From the NCBI RefSeq assembly GCF_000217915.1, contig NZ_AFOZ01000028.1:1-64000 (forward strand): 64,000 nucleotides of DNA, in the 5' to 3' direction. Shown here in pieces: positions 37,913 through 46,875 of this stretch (its first letter is position 1; each line of letters begins with the position of its first letter). Position numbers and translations under genes: made by a program. Below the pieces are notes generated by a model. It had not been told where the DNA came from. It ran no database searches and was given only the letters and a program-made list of their open reading frames with translations. This stretch comes from Shewanella sp. HN-41 (GTDB lineage: Bacteria > Pseudomonadota > Gammaproteobacteria > Enterobacterales > Shewanellaceae).

Positions 37913-38869
37913 TTAAGACATGGCTTGGCTATTGAGGACTTGCCTTAATCTTTCCTGCACGACCTCCACCAGCAAGTCGGGTTGGAATTTAGAGATAAAA
38001 CGATCACAACCGACCTTCTCAACCATGGCATTATTAAAACTGCCACTCAGCGAGGTATTGAGGGTGATAAATAAATCCGCCATGGCTTTATCGTTACGCA
38101 CTTCATAGGTCAGTTTATAACCGTCCATTTCCGGCATTTCCGCATCGGTTATCATCATTAACAACTCTTTGGAGACTTGTTTGCCCTCATCACGCCACTT
38201 TTGCAGCAGATTTAGGGCTTGTAGACCATCGGAAGCCTCAATAATATCAATCCCTAACTGACTGAGTGTCTCTCTAACTTGTCTCCTTGCTGTAGAGGAG
38301 TCATCTACAATCAGTATTTTTCGTCCAGACATTTCATGGACTAAGTTTTCATCCAGAACCCCTTCGGAAAGGCGTACATCGTAGTGAATGATCTCCGCCA
38401 ACACCTTTTCCACATCGATGATAGAGACTAAATGGGATTGCCCCTGATACTCAATACGGGTGATGGCCGTCAGATAATTATTCCGCCCAGCCGTTTTCGG
38501 CGGCGGCATGATATCGCTCCAAGTCATATTGATAATATGCTCAACCTTTCCGACTAAAAAACCCTGCACGCTGCGGTTATATTCTGTGATGATCATGTTG
38601 GCATCATCCCCTGGGGGAATGGGGCTAAAGCCTATCGCCGAGCGTAAATCAATCACAGGGATAGACATGCCACGAATATTCGCTACGCCAGAAATATGCG
38701 GATGGCTCCCTGGCATCGCATTGAGTGGCGGCAGTTTGACAACTTCTTTGACCTTGAAGACATTAATAGCAAATAGCTGTGTAGAGTTAATCCGAAAAAG
38801 CAACAACTCAAGCCGGTTTTCACCGACAAGTTTGGTACGTTGATCTACGGTTGCAAGTACGTTTGCCAT
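37913..38869 (-). CDS. cheV: Chemotaxis protein CheV (CheW-receiver fusion)
   Basis: CheV couples receptors to CheA and is tuned by phosphorylation. Residues about 18-165 form a CheW domain (LLLFRINSTQLFAINVFKVKEVV) and 180-310 a receiver domain with ILIVDDSS acidic pocket, phospho-acceptor Asp in MMITDAEMPEMDGY and a conserved Lys near ISKF. The Thr position reads LNTSLSG. It is a single gene at a distance from other che genes in this window. Confidence 0.95.
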   Translation of the reverse strand: MANVLATVDQRTKLVGENRLELLLFRINSTQLFAINVFKVKEVVKLPPLNAMPGSHPHISGVANIRGMSIPVIDLRSAIGFSPIPPGDDANMIITEYNRSVQGFLVGKVEHIINMTWSDIMPPPKTAGRNNYLTAITRIEYQGQSHLVSIIDVEKVLAEIIHYDVRLSEGVLDENLVHEMSGRKILIVDDSSTARRQVRETLSQLGIDIIEASDGLQALNLLQKWRDEGKQVSKELLMMITDAEMPEMDGYKLTYEVRNDKAMADLFITLNTSLSGSFNNAMVEKVGCDRFISKFQPDLLVEVVQERLRQVLNSQAMS

Positions 38870-39068
38870 AATGCTGCTTCTCTACTCTGGAGGAAAAACC
38901 TTTCCTCACATGCTAAGGATGAAGCTAAATTATAGCGGTAAACTAAGGATGAGAACTATGCCAAGGCTCGCTTTTATCTAAAAATTACAATCACTCTCGT
39001 GCAATAGAAAAACCAGTGTGAGGTATAGACCAGCTCACTTTTCCCCTGCGGAGTTTAAAGACAACGTA

Positions 39069-39686
39069 TCACAAACGCAGTGTTTTTTGTGCAAGCACCA
39101 TACCCGCAAGATTAAACGCATTTCTCTCACAGACGATCAAAAAGCCCATCTGGCGTAATACAGCCAACAGTTCATGGTGATTAAAGCGGTTTTGCTGTGG
39201 ATGCTCAAATAATCTGCGACTGAGCGGATTGCAGATCGCCGCGCGATACAAGTCTTCCACCACAAAAAAACCGTCGGGTTTTAACACTCTGGCGACCTCT
39301 TCGATGGCCATTTGCCAATCGGGAATATGGTGGAAAACAGCAAAGTTAAACACTATATCAAACTGGGCATCACCAAAGGGGAGCCGAGTCGCATCAGCAA
39401 TGGCAAAATCGACATCCTTTAATCCATTAGGTGAACGTTGCCATCGCCCCTTTGCCGCAGCCACCATTTCGGGATCAATGTCCACGGCGGTGACTCGTCC
39501 TGCACCAAAATGCTCACGGATCAAATGAATACCGTTACCAAAACCACAACCGATTTCGAGCGCCTGCTCAAAACACGCCATAGGCTTTCGCATCATGGAC
39601 GTCAATAATGGGGCCTCGATATGATTCTGTAGCCAAAATCGCAGTGGATGTCGGACTATCTTCTTCTCAAATGGATTTAGCTTCAT
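39069..39686 (-). CDS. Class I SAM-dependent methyltransferase
   Basis: A 205-residue Methyltransf_11 type protein. Motif I is LEIGCGFGNGIHL, followed by the acidic VTAVDIDPEM and the motif IV region FDIVFNFAVFHHIPD. No target domain is recognisable, so the substrate (small molecule or lipid quinone) is unknown. AAGGGG lies 5 nt before the ATG. It is divergent from the LonN-like gene. Confidence 0.9.
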   Translation of the reverse strand: MKLNPFEKKIVRHPLRFWLQNHIEAPLLTSMMRKPMACFEQALEIGCGFGNGIHLIREHFGAGRVTAVDIDPEMVAAAKGRWQRSPNGLKDVDFAIADATRLPFGDAQFDIVFNFAVFHHIPDWQMAIEEVARVLKPDGFFVVEDLYRAAICNPLSRRLFEHPQQNRFNHHELLAVLRQMGFLIVCERNAFNLAGMVLAQKTLRL

Positions 39687-39783
39687 ATCATCCCCTTAGT
39701 GTGAGTAAACTCTTGTATGAATAACTGATCAAATTTCCGCTATGTTACGTAATGATATAGACATAAGTTCACCCGAGGCCACA

Positions 39784-40335
39784 ATGAAATTACCTCTTTT
39801 CCCATTGCCTATCTGTTTATTGCCCGAGGGATACACCCAACTGCGGATCTTTGAACCTCGCTATAAACGCTTAGTGGCAGAGTCGTTAAAAACCGGACAA
39901 GGATTCGGTCTATGTATGACAGGTGAAGATGGAAAAACCATCCAACCGATTGGTACTTTAGTGCATATCATCGATTTTGAAACCTTAGCCGATGGCACCC
40001 TAGGGATCAGCATTCAAGGTAGTCAGCGCTTTAAACTTAATCATATCGAGATTGAAAGCGATGGATTAAAGCGCGGAGACATCACGCTCATCGATAACTG
40101 GCCTGCTGTCCCCATCGCCACTGATGAACGCTATCTTAGCCAAATGCTACAAAATATTCTTAAGGAATATCCTCAACATTTACAGCATTACCAAGCGGAG
40201 CAATTTGAAGACATCGCCTGGGTTTGCCAGCGTTGGTTAGAAATACTGCCCGTGCATGCCGCTGAAAAATTCGTTTGCATCAATAGCCAAGACCACACTA
40301 TGGCGCGGAACTTACTACGAGCCGTCATCAAATAA
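39784..40335 (+). CDS. LON N-terminal substrate-binding domain protein
   Basis: A 183-residue stand-alone Lon-N (ASCH/PUA-like LAN) domain: MKLPLFPLPICLLPEGYTQLRIFEPRYKRLV, then GFGLCM and GTLVHIIDFE. It lacks the AAA and protease parts of Lon. Such proteins are widespread in gammaproteobacteria with no firm role. The ATG at 39784 has GAGG 5 nt upstream; a longer frame from 39742 is not supported. Its last codons overlap the first of two repeats upstream of the sigma gene. Confidence 0.87.
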   Translation: MKLPLFPLPICLLPEGYTQLRIFEPRYKRLVAESLKTGQGFGLCMTGEDGKTIQPIGTLVHIIDFETLADGTLGISIQGSQRFKLNHIEIESDGLKRGDITLIDNWPAVPIATDERYLSQMLQNILKEYPQHLQHYQAEQFEDIAWVCQRWLEILPVHAAEKFVCINSQDHTMARNLLRAVIK

Positions 40336-40400
40336 TGATCCAGTGATCTTTTATCTCGTTACTAACGTATCACTCAACACTTAATGGGGATAATGATCCA
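40332..40400 (+). promoter_or_regulatory. Repeated TGATCC elements upstream of the ECF sigma gene
   Basis: The 11-mer ATAATGATCCA occurs twice, at 40332-40342 and 40390-40400. TGATCC is the -35 word of RpoE/ChrR-type promoters described in Rhodobacter. After the first copy a -10-like TACTAA lies 18 bp downstream. Autoregulation by the sigma factor is a reasonable inference; the -10 of the second copy is not clear. Confidence 0.5.
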
Positions 40401-40447
40401 CCACCGATATCTGCGCAGGGGATAAACCTTAGATTAAGGGTAAAATA

Positions 40448-41113
40448 ATGGAAAATATTCAATCACTACCTAAGCAAAATCGGTATCATAGACCCATCTC
40501 ATCCCTGATTAACACGGCTATGGATAATGAAACTCATGCTCAAGATTTAACTGAGCAGCAGGTAGAAATGGATCGATTGGCCGTCGCTATGTTGAAAGTT
40601 GCCAATCAAAGAGACAAAGCCGCCTTTAGCGATTTGTTCACTCATTTTATGCCTAGGATCCGAGCCTTCGGCTTACAGCGTCTAAATCAACAGGGACTGG
40701 CGATGGATCTGGTACAAGAAACCATGACCAGCGTATGGACAAAAGCCCATCTTTACAATGCTGATAAAGGATCTGTTACCACTTGGATTTTTACCATAAT
40801 GCGCAATCAGTGTTTTGATATGTTGAGGCGAGTCCAGCACAATAAAGAAGATGTTTTTGGTGATGATATATGGCCACTTTGCGATGCAGTTAGTCACGAT
40901 ATAGAACCCGATCATAACCTTACCGCAAAATTACTTGAGCATATGGACGCACTTCCCCCTCCACAACGCCAAGTGCTACAAGGCATTTATATGCATGAAC
41001 TCACTCAGCAAGAATTAGCAGACACCTTAAATGTCCCCATTGGCACAATCAAATCCCGCCTACGATTGGGGTTAGAAAAGCTAAAGAGCTTTTTGGAGAC
41101 ACATAATGATTAA
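40448..41113 (+). CDS. rpoE: ECF-type RNA polymerase sigma factor (RpoE/ChrR group)
   Basis: A 221-residue sigma factor with region 2 (FSDLFTHFMPRIRAFGLQR, AMDLVQETMTSVWTKA, VTTWIFTIMRNQCFDMLRR) and region 4 (LPPPQRQVLQGIYMHELTQQELADTLNVPIGTIKSRLRLGLEKL). The downstream gene, overlapping by 8 nt, encodes a ChrR anti-sigma factor, which assigns it to the ECF group that answers singlet oxygen and related photo-oxidative stress in Rhodobacter. An N-terminal extension of about 30 residues precedes region 2. AAGGG lies 7 nt before the ATG. Confidence 0.9.
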   Translation: MENIQSLPKQNRYHRPISSLINTAMDNETHAQDLTEQQVEMDRLAVAMLKVANQRDKAAFSDLFTHFMPRIRAFGLQRLNQQGLAMDLVQETMTSVWTKAHLYNADKGSVTTWIFTIMRNQCFDMLRRVQHNKEDVFGDDIWPLCDAVSHDIEPDHNLTAKLLEHMDALPPPQRQVLQGIYMHELTQQELADTLNVPIGTIKSRLRLGLEKLKSFLETHND

Positions 41114-41801
41114 ACATCATCCACAGGAAGCACTACTGCTGGCCCATGCAAAAGGCGAACTCCCACTCTCAATGGCAATTGCGGTATCGGCCCACTGCAC
41201 TCTGTGTGCGAAATGCACCGCTATTGTCGCAGCATTGACTGAACAGGAGGCTCAAGCAACATTGAGCGCGGGGAGCCCAGAGGATCGGGTAACAGCATCA
41301 GAGACTGATATGACCTTAGTGCCGGATCCGCTTCCACGCGAGTTACAAGCCATGTTGGCACATATTTTTAGTCAGCCAGAGGCTAACGTTATACCAAGCC
41401 ATGCGCCTATATCGCTCTCAGTAAGAACCACAACCTATAGCATTCCAGCAGTATTTCGCCAGCACTTAACGCGGCCATGGCAACAACTCGGCAAAGTTTG
41501 TCGCATGCGCTTCGATGTGGACGAATTAAACACCCGCGCCAGCTTATTACACATAGATGCGCTCGGGGAAATCCCCCAACATACCCATAAAGGTTATGAG
41601 CTAACCCTATTACTCGCGGGTGAATTTACCGATATTAATGGTGAATATGTGCCAGGGGATTTTATTCTGTTAGATAATCAAACCCATCATGCCCCGAAAA
41701 CAAAAACGGGCTGTTTATGCTACACAGTATTAGACGCTCCCCTGCATTTTACTAAGGGCCTGAGTAAGCTACTTAACCCTATAGGTGAACTGATTTATTA
41801 A
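41106..41801 (+). CDS. chrR: ChrR family zinc anti-sigma factor
   Basis: A 231-residue anti-sigma factor that holds the upstream sigma factor inactive. The N-terminal zinc site keeps the ChrR spacing: His4 or 5, His30, Cys34 and Cys37 (HCTLCAKC). The C-terminal cupin domain has His159, His161 and Glu165 in PQHTHKGYE and His194 or 195, the second metal site known in Rhodobacter ChrR. The start ATG overlaps the sigma gene, with GGAG 7 nt upstream, so both are made together. Confidence 0.92.
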   Translation: MIKHHPQEALLLAHAKGELPLSMAIAVSAHCTLCAKCTAIVAALTEQEAQATLSAGSPEDRVTASETDMTLVPDPLPRELQAMLAHIFSQPEANVIPSHAPISLSVRTTTYSIPAVFRQHLTRPWQQLGKVCRMRFDVDELNTRASLLHIDALGEIPQHTHKGYELTLLLAGEFTDINGEYVPGDFILLDNQTHHAPKTKTGCLCYTVLDAPLHFTKGLSKLLNPIGELIY

Positions 41802-41918
41802 TGCTAGAACTGAAGTACTAACGACCTTATTTTTTATGTTTACCCTATAACCGGGTTAAAATTGTTAACATAAATTTAATATATTGCGATTCATAATATC
41901 ACTGGGTAAAAAATAAAC

Positions 41919-41946
41919 TTGCTTACGCTAATTTTACTGGTATACT
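41919..41946 (+). promoter_or_regulatory. Sigma-70 promoter of a long leader or small RNA
   Basis: TTGCTT (41919-41924), 16 bp, then TATACT (41941-41946). Transcription would start near 41953, almost 390 bp before the next start codon. Confidence 0.6.
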
Positions 41947-41952
41947 GCGCTT

Positions 41953-42341
41953 CGTTTTGAGATCCACCTTGTTGTTACCTTTTTAATCCAGTTTGATCGA
42001 TATTTGTCAAACCTTGGTCCTCACGAAGAAAGCCTACTACAAGCAAAACCCCGTAAACTCAATCAATTAGTGTTAGCTGCATTTGATTTTGTCCAATGAA
42101 CTTATTAAATTTATTGTTGTCATAGTATTGTCATTAAGCTATGTTCAACTGATTTAATTGAGTGAATCCATTGACATAATCGATGAGATACATTAATTAT
42201 CGATGAGTCATCTCTTGCTCAACTGTTAAGAGATGGGGTAACCTCGACACTATTAGAACCATCTTTCGCACTGTTGCTAAGGATATTTTATTGTTATAAC
42301 TCTCTCACCTAAGGGTGAATTAAATAAAAGGAGTGTGGCTT
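41953..42341 (+). other. Long untranslated leader or sRNA candidate before a 57-residue protein gene
   Basis: No open frame of use. Pairing elements include CTTCGT (41950) with ACGAAG (42023), GTTTGA with TCAAAC around 41985-42010, and an 8-bp stem CATCTCTT/AAGAGATG at 42209-42235. A repeated word ATCGATGAG occurs twice near 42178-42207. It could be a structured 5' UTR such as a thermosensor or a separate sRNA. I recognise no known riboswitch. Confidence 0.4.
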
Positions 42342-42515
42342 ATGTCATACAAAATTAACGGACATGAAATCACAGTGAACTTTCCTGTTGATTCAATCTC
42401 AGTAAACAAAACCTCGATTGCTTTTACCGATAGACAAGGTAAAAATAGGCAGACTTTTTCTAAGCGCACAGAAGCCATTAGCTTTATGAAATGGTTATTG
42501 TCAGCGAACAAATAA
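42342..42515 (+). CDS. Small conserved protein of unknown function, 57 residues
   Basis: A 57-residue basic protein, probably beta-rich (EITVNFPVDSISVNKTSIAFT) with a short C-terminal helix (TEAISFMKWLLSANK). The ATG at 42342 has GGAG 8 nt upstream; an earlier GTG at 42333 overlaps that site. It follows a long, possibly structured leader. No family recognised. Confidence 0.72.
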   Translation: MSYKINGHEITVNFPVDSISVNKTSIAFTDRQGKNRQTFSKRTEAISFMKWLLSANK

Positions 42516-42540
42516 GTCACATTAATACTGTAATACCGCT

Positions 42541-42702
42541 TGCTTAAATTGGGTTAATCCGGTTTCCATTTCCCTCGCCGTACCGACAACTTAAGCAGCC
42601 GATAGCGAAATGTCACAACTTGCTATCCCACTACGTCTCTTTGACGCAACTCATTTGGTTCTGGCTATATCTTACTCACACAGATATCTGCCGAACCAAA
42701 TG
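42541..42702. repeat. Structured intergenic region with a 51-nt imperfect palindrome
   Basis: Three stem-loops follow one another: TGCTTAA (42541) with TTAAGCA (42591); GATAGC (42601) with GCTATC (42622); and a large one at 42652-42702 in which CATTTGGTTC pairs with GAACCAAATG, GGC with GCC and ATATCT with AGATAT around a 9-base loop (19 bp in all). No T tract follows, so it is not a normal terminator. A structured RNA, a REP-like element or a large operator are possible. Confidence 0.6.
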
Positions 42703-42784
42703 TGTATATCAGATCCTGATCACCTCTTTTCATTTTCGCATCCGCTAATATTCCCACAATAAGCTCCCCATTTCACACTGAGTC

Positions 42785-43015
42785 ATGCCAAAACCCAACA
42801 CTAAAGTCGCTATGCAAGACATGGTTAACTTAATTAAAGACAGTATTCCATTTCATTTAGATGAAGCTCAAATGTGTCAGGGAGAATGCTTAGGTTGCTC
42901 GAAGAAAATGCTTGAAATGCTCGATGCAGAGATAAGTTACTGGCAATACAGCGAGCAGTCCCCTAGTTTAAAAGACTTAAAAAAATCTCGAAAAGATGAG
43001 TATTCGAACTTATAA
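42785..43015 (+). CDS. Small conserved protein of unknown function, 76 residues
   Basis: A 76-residue soluble protein with a helical N-terminal part and a cysteine cluster (MCQGECLGCSKKMLEML) that could bind a metal, then a charged C-terminus. I recall similar small proteins in Shewanella and Vibrio but no function. The frame is clean and the composition protein-like; the ribosome-binding site is weak. Confidence 0.65.
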   Translation: MPKPNTKVAMQDMVNLIKDSIPFHLDEAQMCQGECLGCSKKMLEMLDAEISYWQYSEQSPSLKDLKKSRKDEYSNL

Positions 43016-43066
43016 AATCCTAAAACGAAATCACCTCGTCCCCTAAGGTTTTATTGCACTGCCTTC

Positions 43067-44035
43067 TTAAATATCACTCGCGAATTTACGCAGATAGCGC
43101 GGTAGCATAGTGTCATTACCGAGCAAACCACCTTGATGTAAATACATCACAGAACCCTGATCACTCGCCTGTAAATAATCCTCAAGCACAATAAAACCTA
43201 AGGGATCGTAGAGCAGCTCAAACTGAACACCGCTGGCACATATTCGTTGCCACATGGTATAAAGCTCAGCATAGAGTTTACCAAAATGGTATTTCTTTCC
43301 CACATTCACTACCTGTGGATGTTCGCTGATATCTGAATTCAACATCGAAAACTGCTGACGCAGATAGGCATCCCCCCCAACGGCGGCACAGGTAATAACA
43401 CGTATATCCGTCTGTTCGCGAATAAAATACTGATTTAAAAACAGCGCGGTGGTCCCTGTTCCCGAAGGTAAAAACACCTTTAAATTGGAGATATTATTTG
43501 TTTTGGACCATATGACTATCTCTTTTGCGAGTATGCTCACGCCATATTCGGCATAACCACAGCGTCCACCTTCGGGGATAAAAAGTGCTGTCGGCTCATA
43601 GGGTAATACCTGCTGCTCGATATACTCTTGACACCGCCCCCCAGCATTAGGGGATGAGCGCCCCCCTAACCGACTCAAGTCAATGATATTGGCGCCATTC
43701 TCCACGGCTGCAGCATAATTTCCCGAAGGATGGTTAAGGATATGGCTAGCGATATGATCGACATAAAAATCACACTGCCAACCTTTGATTTTGGCAAGGG
43801 CCGAGAGCGAATAAAGGGAATTGGCCTGTGGAGAACCATGACCAATCACTTTTTTAATGCCAGCAAACTCATGTGCTAAAAAATAGGCAAACTTACGGGC
43901 TTTATTACCACTAAAGGCCGGATGCAATAAATCATCACGTTTTAGAAAAATGTCACGGCCAGCAAAAAACATCTTTTCTACGGGGGTATTAGCAAACATC
44001 GGGGCACTCAAACAATAGACGTCTTGGTCTTTCAA
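43067..44035 (-). CDS. PLP-dependent ACC deaminase/D-cysteine desulfhydrase family enzyme
   Basis: A 322-residue fold-type II PLP enzyme. The cofactor Lys is in FSGNKARKF, the phosphate loop in LPSGTGTTALF, and GSPQANSLYSLSALAK follows the ACC deaminase/D-cysteine desulfhydrase pattern. These enzymes open a cyclopropane or remove H2S from D-cysteine; the sequence alone does not decide, and D-cysteine desulfhydrase is the commoner function in enteric relatives. Confidence 0.85.
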   Translation of the reverse strand: MKDQDVYCLSAPMFANTPVEKMFFAGRDIFLKRDDLLHPAFSGNKARKFAYFLAHEFAGIKKVIGHGSPQANSLYSLSALAKIKGWQCDFYVDHIASHILNHPSGNYAAAVENGANIIDLSRLGGRSSPNAGGRCQEYIEQQVLPYEPTALFIPEGGRCGYAEYGVSILAKEIVIWSKTNNISNLKVFLPSGTGTTALFLNQYFIREQTDIRVITCAAVGGDAYLRQQFSMLNSDISEHPQVVNVGKKYHFGKLYAELYTMWQRICASGVQFELLYDPLGFIVLEDYLQASDQGSVMYLHQGGLLGNDTMLPRYLRKFASDI

Positions 44036-44274
44036 AGATATGAGCTAGTGTAACGTCCCTTTATAAAACATGTCCTTAAGAAGTTAGCAATTTCACGACT
44101 TTTTGGTGGATCTCACAATCAGCAACTTGATAAAGTAATGTAACAGACTGATTATTAGTCATAAAATAACTGGCACAATTTTCGCTATATCAATATTAAC
44201 ACTCGGTGATGGCATAGGTACCTGCCAAGCCGTAGGCCAATAAAATAAGTCTGCAAGATAATAAGGAGTTTTCC

Positions 44275-44682
44275 ATGGCGCTTTTACGCTTAATATTCAA
44301 TATTGCGTGGTTTGTCCTAGGAGGGTTTGTGATGGGACTGGCTTGGTGGCTCGCCGGTATTTTGTGCTTTATTAGTATTATCGGTATTCCCTTTGGCCGC
44401 GCCTGTTTTGTGATTGGCGAAATGACCTTCTGGCCCTTCGGTCAAGAGCAAATGAATCGCCGCCATCTAACGGGGCGTGAAGATTTAGGCACAGGCGCCT
44501 TTGGTATGATAGGCAATATCATTTGGTTCTTACTCTTCGGGATCTGGTTAGCCATAGGCCATTTAGCCCATGCCCTCGCCTGCTTTGTGACCATAATCGG
44601 CATCCCATTTGGGATCCAACATATTAAATTGGCACTGTTAAGCCTCACCCCAATAGGTCAGACCGTCGTGGCTAAAGCTTAA
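44275..44682 (+). CDS. yccF: YccF domain-containing inner-membrane protein
   Basis: A 135-residue membrane protein with two copies of the YccF unit (GWW or WWLAGILCFISIIGIPFGRACF and HALACFVTIIGIPFGIQHIKLA), each ending in the IIGIPFG signature, and about four membrane helices. The function is unknown. AGGAG lies 6 nt before the ATG and the gene ends in its own terminator. Confidence 0.92.
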   Translation: MALLRLIFNIAWFVLGGFVMGLAWWLAGILCFISIIGIPFGRACFVIGEMTFWPFGQEQMNRRHLTGREDLGTGAFGMIGNIIWFLLFGIWLAIGHLAHALACFVTIIGIPFGIQHIKLALLSLTPIGQTVVAKA

Positions 44683-44708
44683 CGACCAACGCAACTTAAC
44701 GTGGATCG

Positions 44709-44744
44709 GCGCTATTCACATTCGACGTTGGATAGCGCTTTTTT
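44709..44744 (+). terminator. Terminator of yccF, inside the 3' end of the convergent hydrolase gene
   Basis: GCGCTAT and ATAGCGC form a 7-bp stem with a 16-base loop followed by six T on the plus strand. The same DNA encodes the last residues of the minus-strand hydrolase. Confidence 0.8.
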
Positions 44745-45590
44745 ATCCCATTCCAGCAGCCCAGTCTCATCTTGCCTTCGTTCTTCATCCAATATGTGAA
44801 CATTTTTGACGCTTGTTTCAACCTGTAAAGTGGATTTTGGGATCGTAACCGACTGCGCCAATGCCAACAGGTAATGTGCCAACTTAGCTGGCACATCGAT
44901 GGCCGCATCATGGCCACAATAGGCCAAGACAATTAATGCAGTTTGAAAATGCCTTGCCAAAGCTCGACTGGACTCAATGCTCACTAGGGCATCACGGTCA
45001 CCGCAAAGTACGCTAACCGGGACAAAAAGTGTGGCTGGGCATTGATATATCAATGCCGCCCAAAGCTGGCGCCATGTGTTACTCAAACTGGGGCAAGATG
45101 CCCTACGCAATTGACTCCAATGGGCAATAAGCTGCCTATCATTGCGGTGGCGAAAACTGGTCAAACGCACAATGGTCGATTCTATCGCATTTAAATCTTT
45201 GCCTTTTTTCCTCAAGAAAATAGCTTTAACTGCATTAATTGGATTAAATCTTTGATACCAAGGAGATAAATTAGCAGCGCTACTATTAAGGATAAATATC
45301 TGTTTTATCTGCCATGGCCGCTGGCGTGCCATCTCCATTGCCAGCATTCCTCCCATGGATAAACCGAGCAGATAAAAGGGTTCAGCGTCACTGCAGTGCT
45401 CATCGATTTGCTGCCAGACCGCCGCGGCATAGTCGGCGATGTTCAGCGGACTCGTTATCTGTGTGAGGCGACCATTTCCGGGAAGATCGGGCGTTAAGAC
45501 TCTCAACCCCTTCTGCCGAAGCCGCTGGTCAAAACCATGCCAATGACGCTGATCTCGCATTAAGCCGCGTAATAATACCCAAGTCGTCAT
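44712..45590 (-). CDS. Alpha/beta hydrolase
   Basis: A 292-residue hydrolase of the Abhydrolase_1 type. It begins with WVLLRGLMRDQRHWHGF, has the nucleophile elbow LLGLSMGGML, an Asp in VLCGDRDALV and a His in YCGHDAAID. After about residue 240 there is a 50-residue charged tail (ETSVKNVHILDEERRQDETG) unlike usual hydrolases. Its start overlaps the stop of the M14 gene by 4 nt, so they form an operon. Substrate unknown. Confidence 0.82.
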   Translation of the reverse strand: MTTWVLLRGLMRDQRHWHGFDQRLRQKGLRVLTPDLPGNGRLTQITSPLNIADYAAAVWQQIDEHCSDAEPFYLLGLSMGGMLAMEMARQRPWQIKQIFILNSSAANLSPWYQRFNPINAVKAIFLRKKGKDLNAIESTIVRLTSFRHRNDRQLIAHWSQLRRASCPSLSNTWRQLWAALIYQCPATLFVPVSVLCGDRDALVSIESSRALARHFQTALIVLAYCGHDAAIDVPAKLAHYLLALAQSVTIPKSTLQVETSVKNVHILDEERRQDETGLLEWDKKALSNVECE

Positions 45591-46615
45591 GACTTAGCCT
45601 CCCGATACCAAAAATGCTGTGCGCTATGGGCCAATTCGGCTAAACGCTCTGGCGATAATTGCTCTAATTCTTTAGCATAGGCCGCCTCCATCAAAAATTG
45701 CATCAGCACTGTGTGCCTGCGCAAAATTCTGTGGTGACGGTGGGTTTTCTGCGGGTTAAAAAAACCTGCAAAATTAAAAATCTGCCTTGGGTTTTTCTTT
45801 ATCCATGCCCAAGATCCCATTTCAAGTGTCAGGGGCAAAAAGGGCACTGCCGCATTCGACGTCTCCCCCTGATGCTGGCGATAGAGATAATCCCAAATAT
45901 CCCCGTGGGTGCGATAAAATTGACTCTGTGGCGCTAATCGATAATGGCCGTGATGCGGATAGCTCATTTCAAACAATTGCTTAAGGTGAAAGATAAAATG
46001 GGCATTTTCAAAGGCAGCGCGGGTATGGGCATAGGGAAACCAAATATGATCGGTCAAGCCGAAACCCGAATGGGCATCTAATGAAATCAGACTCGTACTG
46101 CGCTTAAGTAGTTGCTGCACATAGGCAACCACACCTGCGGTCTCAAGCTCCATCCCGCCAATGCCGCGAAACCATGGCAGACGGGGGGATAAACGCTGGC
46201 CCCCAACCATAAAAGACACTTTTTCAGCGGAGTCTATCGGGGCATTGCGCATCAAATCCACTTGATTGCCATTACCTCGAGTTCCCAAAAACAAACCAAC
46301 CGGATTAACCACAGGGACAAAGGCGAGCCGTATTCCGCTCAACAGTTGCTGTAAATGTTTATCCCACACAAGGCGTTGCAGCAAGCTGTTCAGCAGCGCC
46401 AATATCACCTGAGCACCAATGCGCTCAACGCCGTGTACACCACCAACAAACAGTACGGTTGGACAAGGCTCGGCAATCACCCCAAGTTCAACGCTATAAA
46501 GGGGGAAATGCTCATTTCGAAAGGGAATGTCGGCGAGGATTTGGTACTGCAACTTAAGATGATGAGTATCTATCAGTTGTTGCAGTGTATCCAACTCAAA
46601 GGGAAGTTTATCCAT
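45587..46615 (-). CDS. M14 family zinc carboxypeptidase/deacylase-like protein (DUF2817-like)
   Basis: A 342-residue protein with the M14 zinc site: HGVE in FVGGVHGVERIG, the arginine segment TRGNGNQVDLMRN and a third ligand His in SLDAHSGFG. It resembles succinylglutamate desuccinylase/aspartoacylase and DUF2817 proteins rather than classical carboxypeptidases. No signal peptide is visible, so it is probably cytoplasmic. It is the first gene of a two-gene operon with the hydrolase. Confidence 0.8.
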   Translation of the reverse strand: MDKLPFELDTLQQLIDTHHLKLQYQILADIPFRNEHFPLYSVELGVIAEPCPTVLFVGGVHGVERIGAQVILALLNSLLQRLVWDKHLQQLLSGIRLAFVPVVNPVGLFLGTRGNGNQVDLMRNAPIDSAEKVSFMVGGQRLSPRLPWFRGIGGMELETAGVVAYVQQLLKRSTSLISLDAHSGFGLTDHIWFPYAHTRAAFENAHFIFHLKQLFEMSYPHHGHYRLAPQSQFYRTHGDIWDYLYRQHQGETSNAAVPFLPLTLEMGSWAWIKKNPRQIFNFAGFFNPQKTHRHHRILRRHTVLMQFLMEAAYAKELEQLSPERLAELAHSAQHFWYREAKS

Positions 46616-46875
46616 ATCATCCAGAATAATGAGATGAGCAATGACTCATACCGTTAAGCTGATGCTAATGGCAAATTACGACAGCGGTATGACAAATTGA
46701 CCTAAATATGCACCTTCATATCGCACTCAGGCACACCAGCGCTTGATCTCACCAGAAGCTTCCCTGATGACTCCATCGCGCCAAATGCCCCTATTCGGAA
46801 CGACTATTTTAGATAATTTGAATTGAAAGCGAGTTAGAGTTAACTCTGATAAAGCCATTGTCAAATTTCGTTGGC

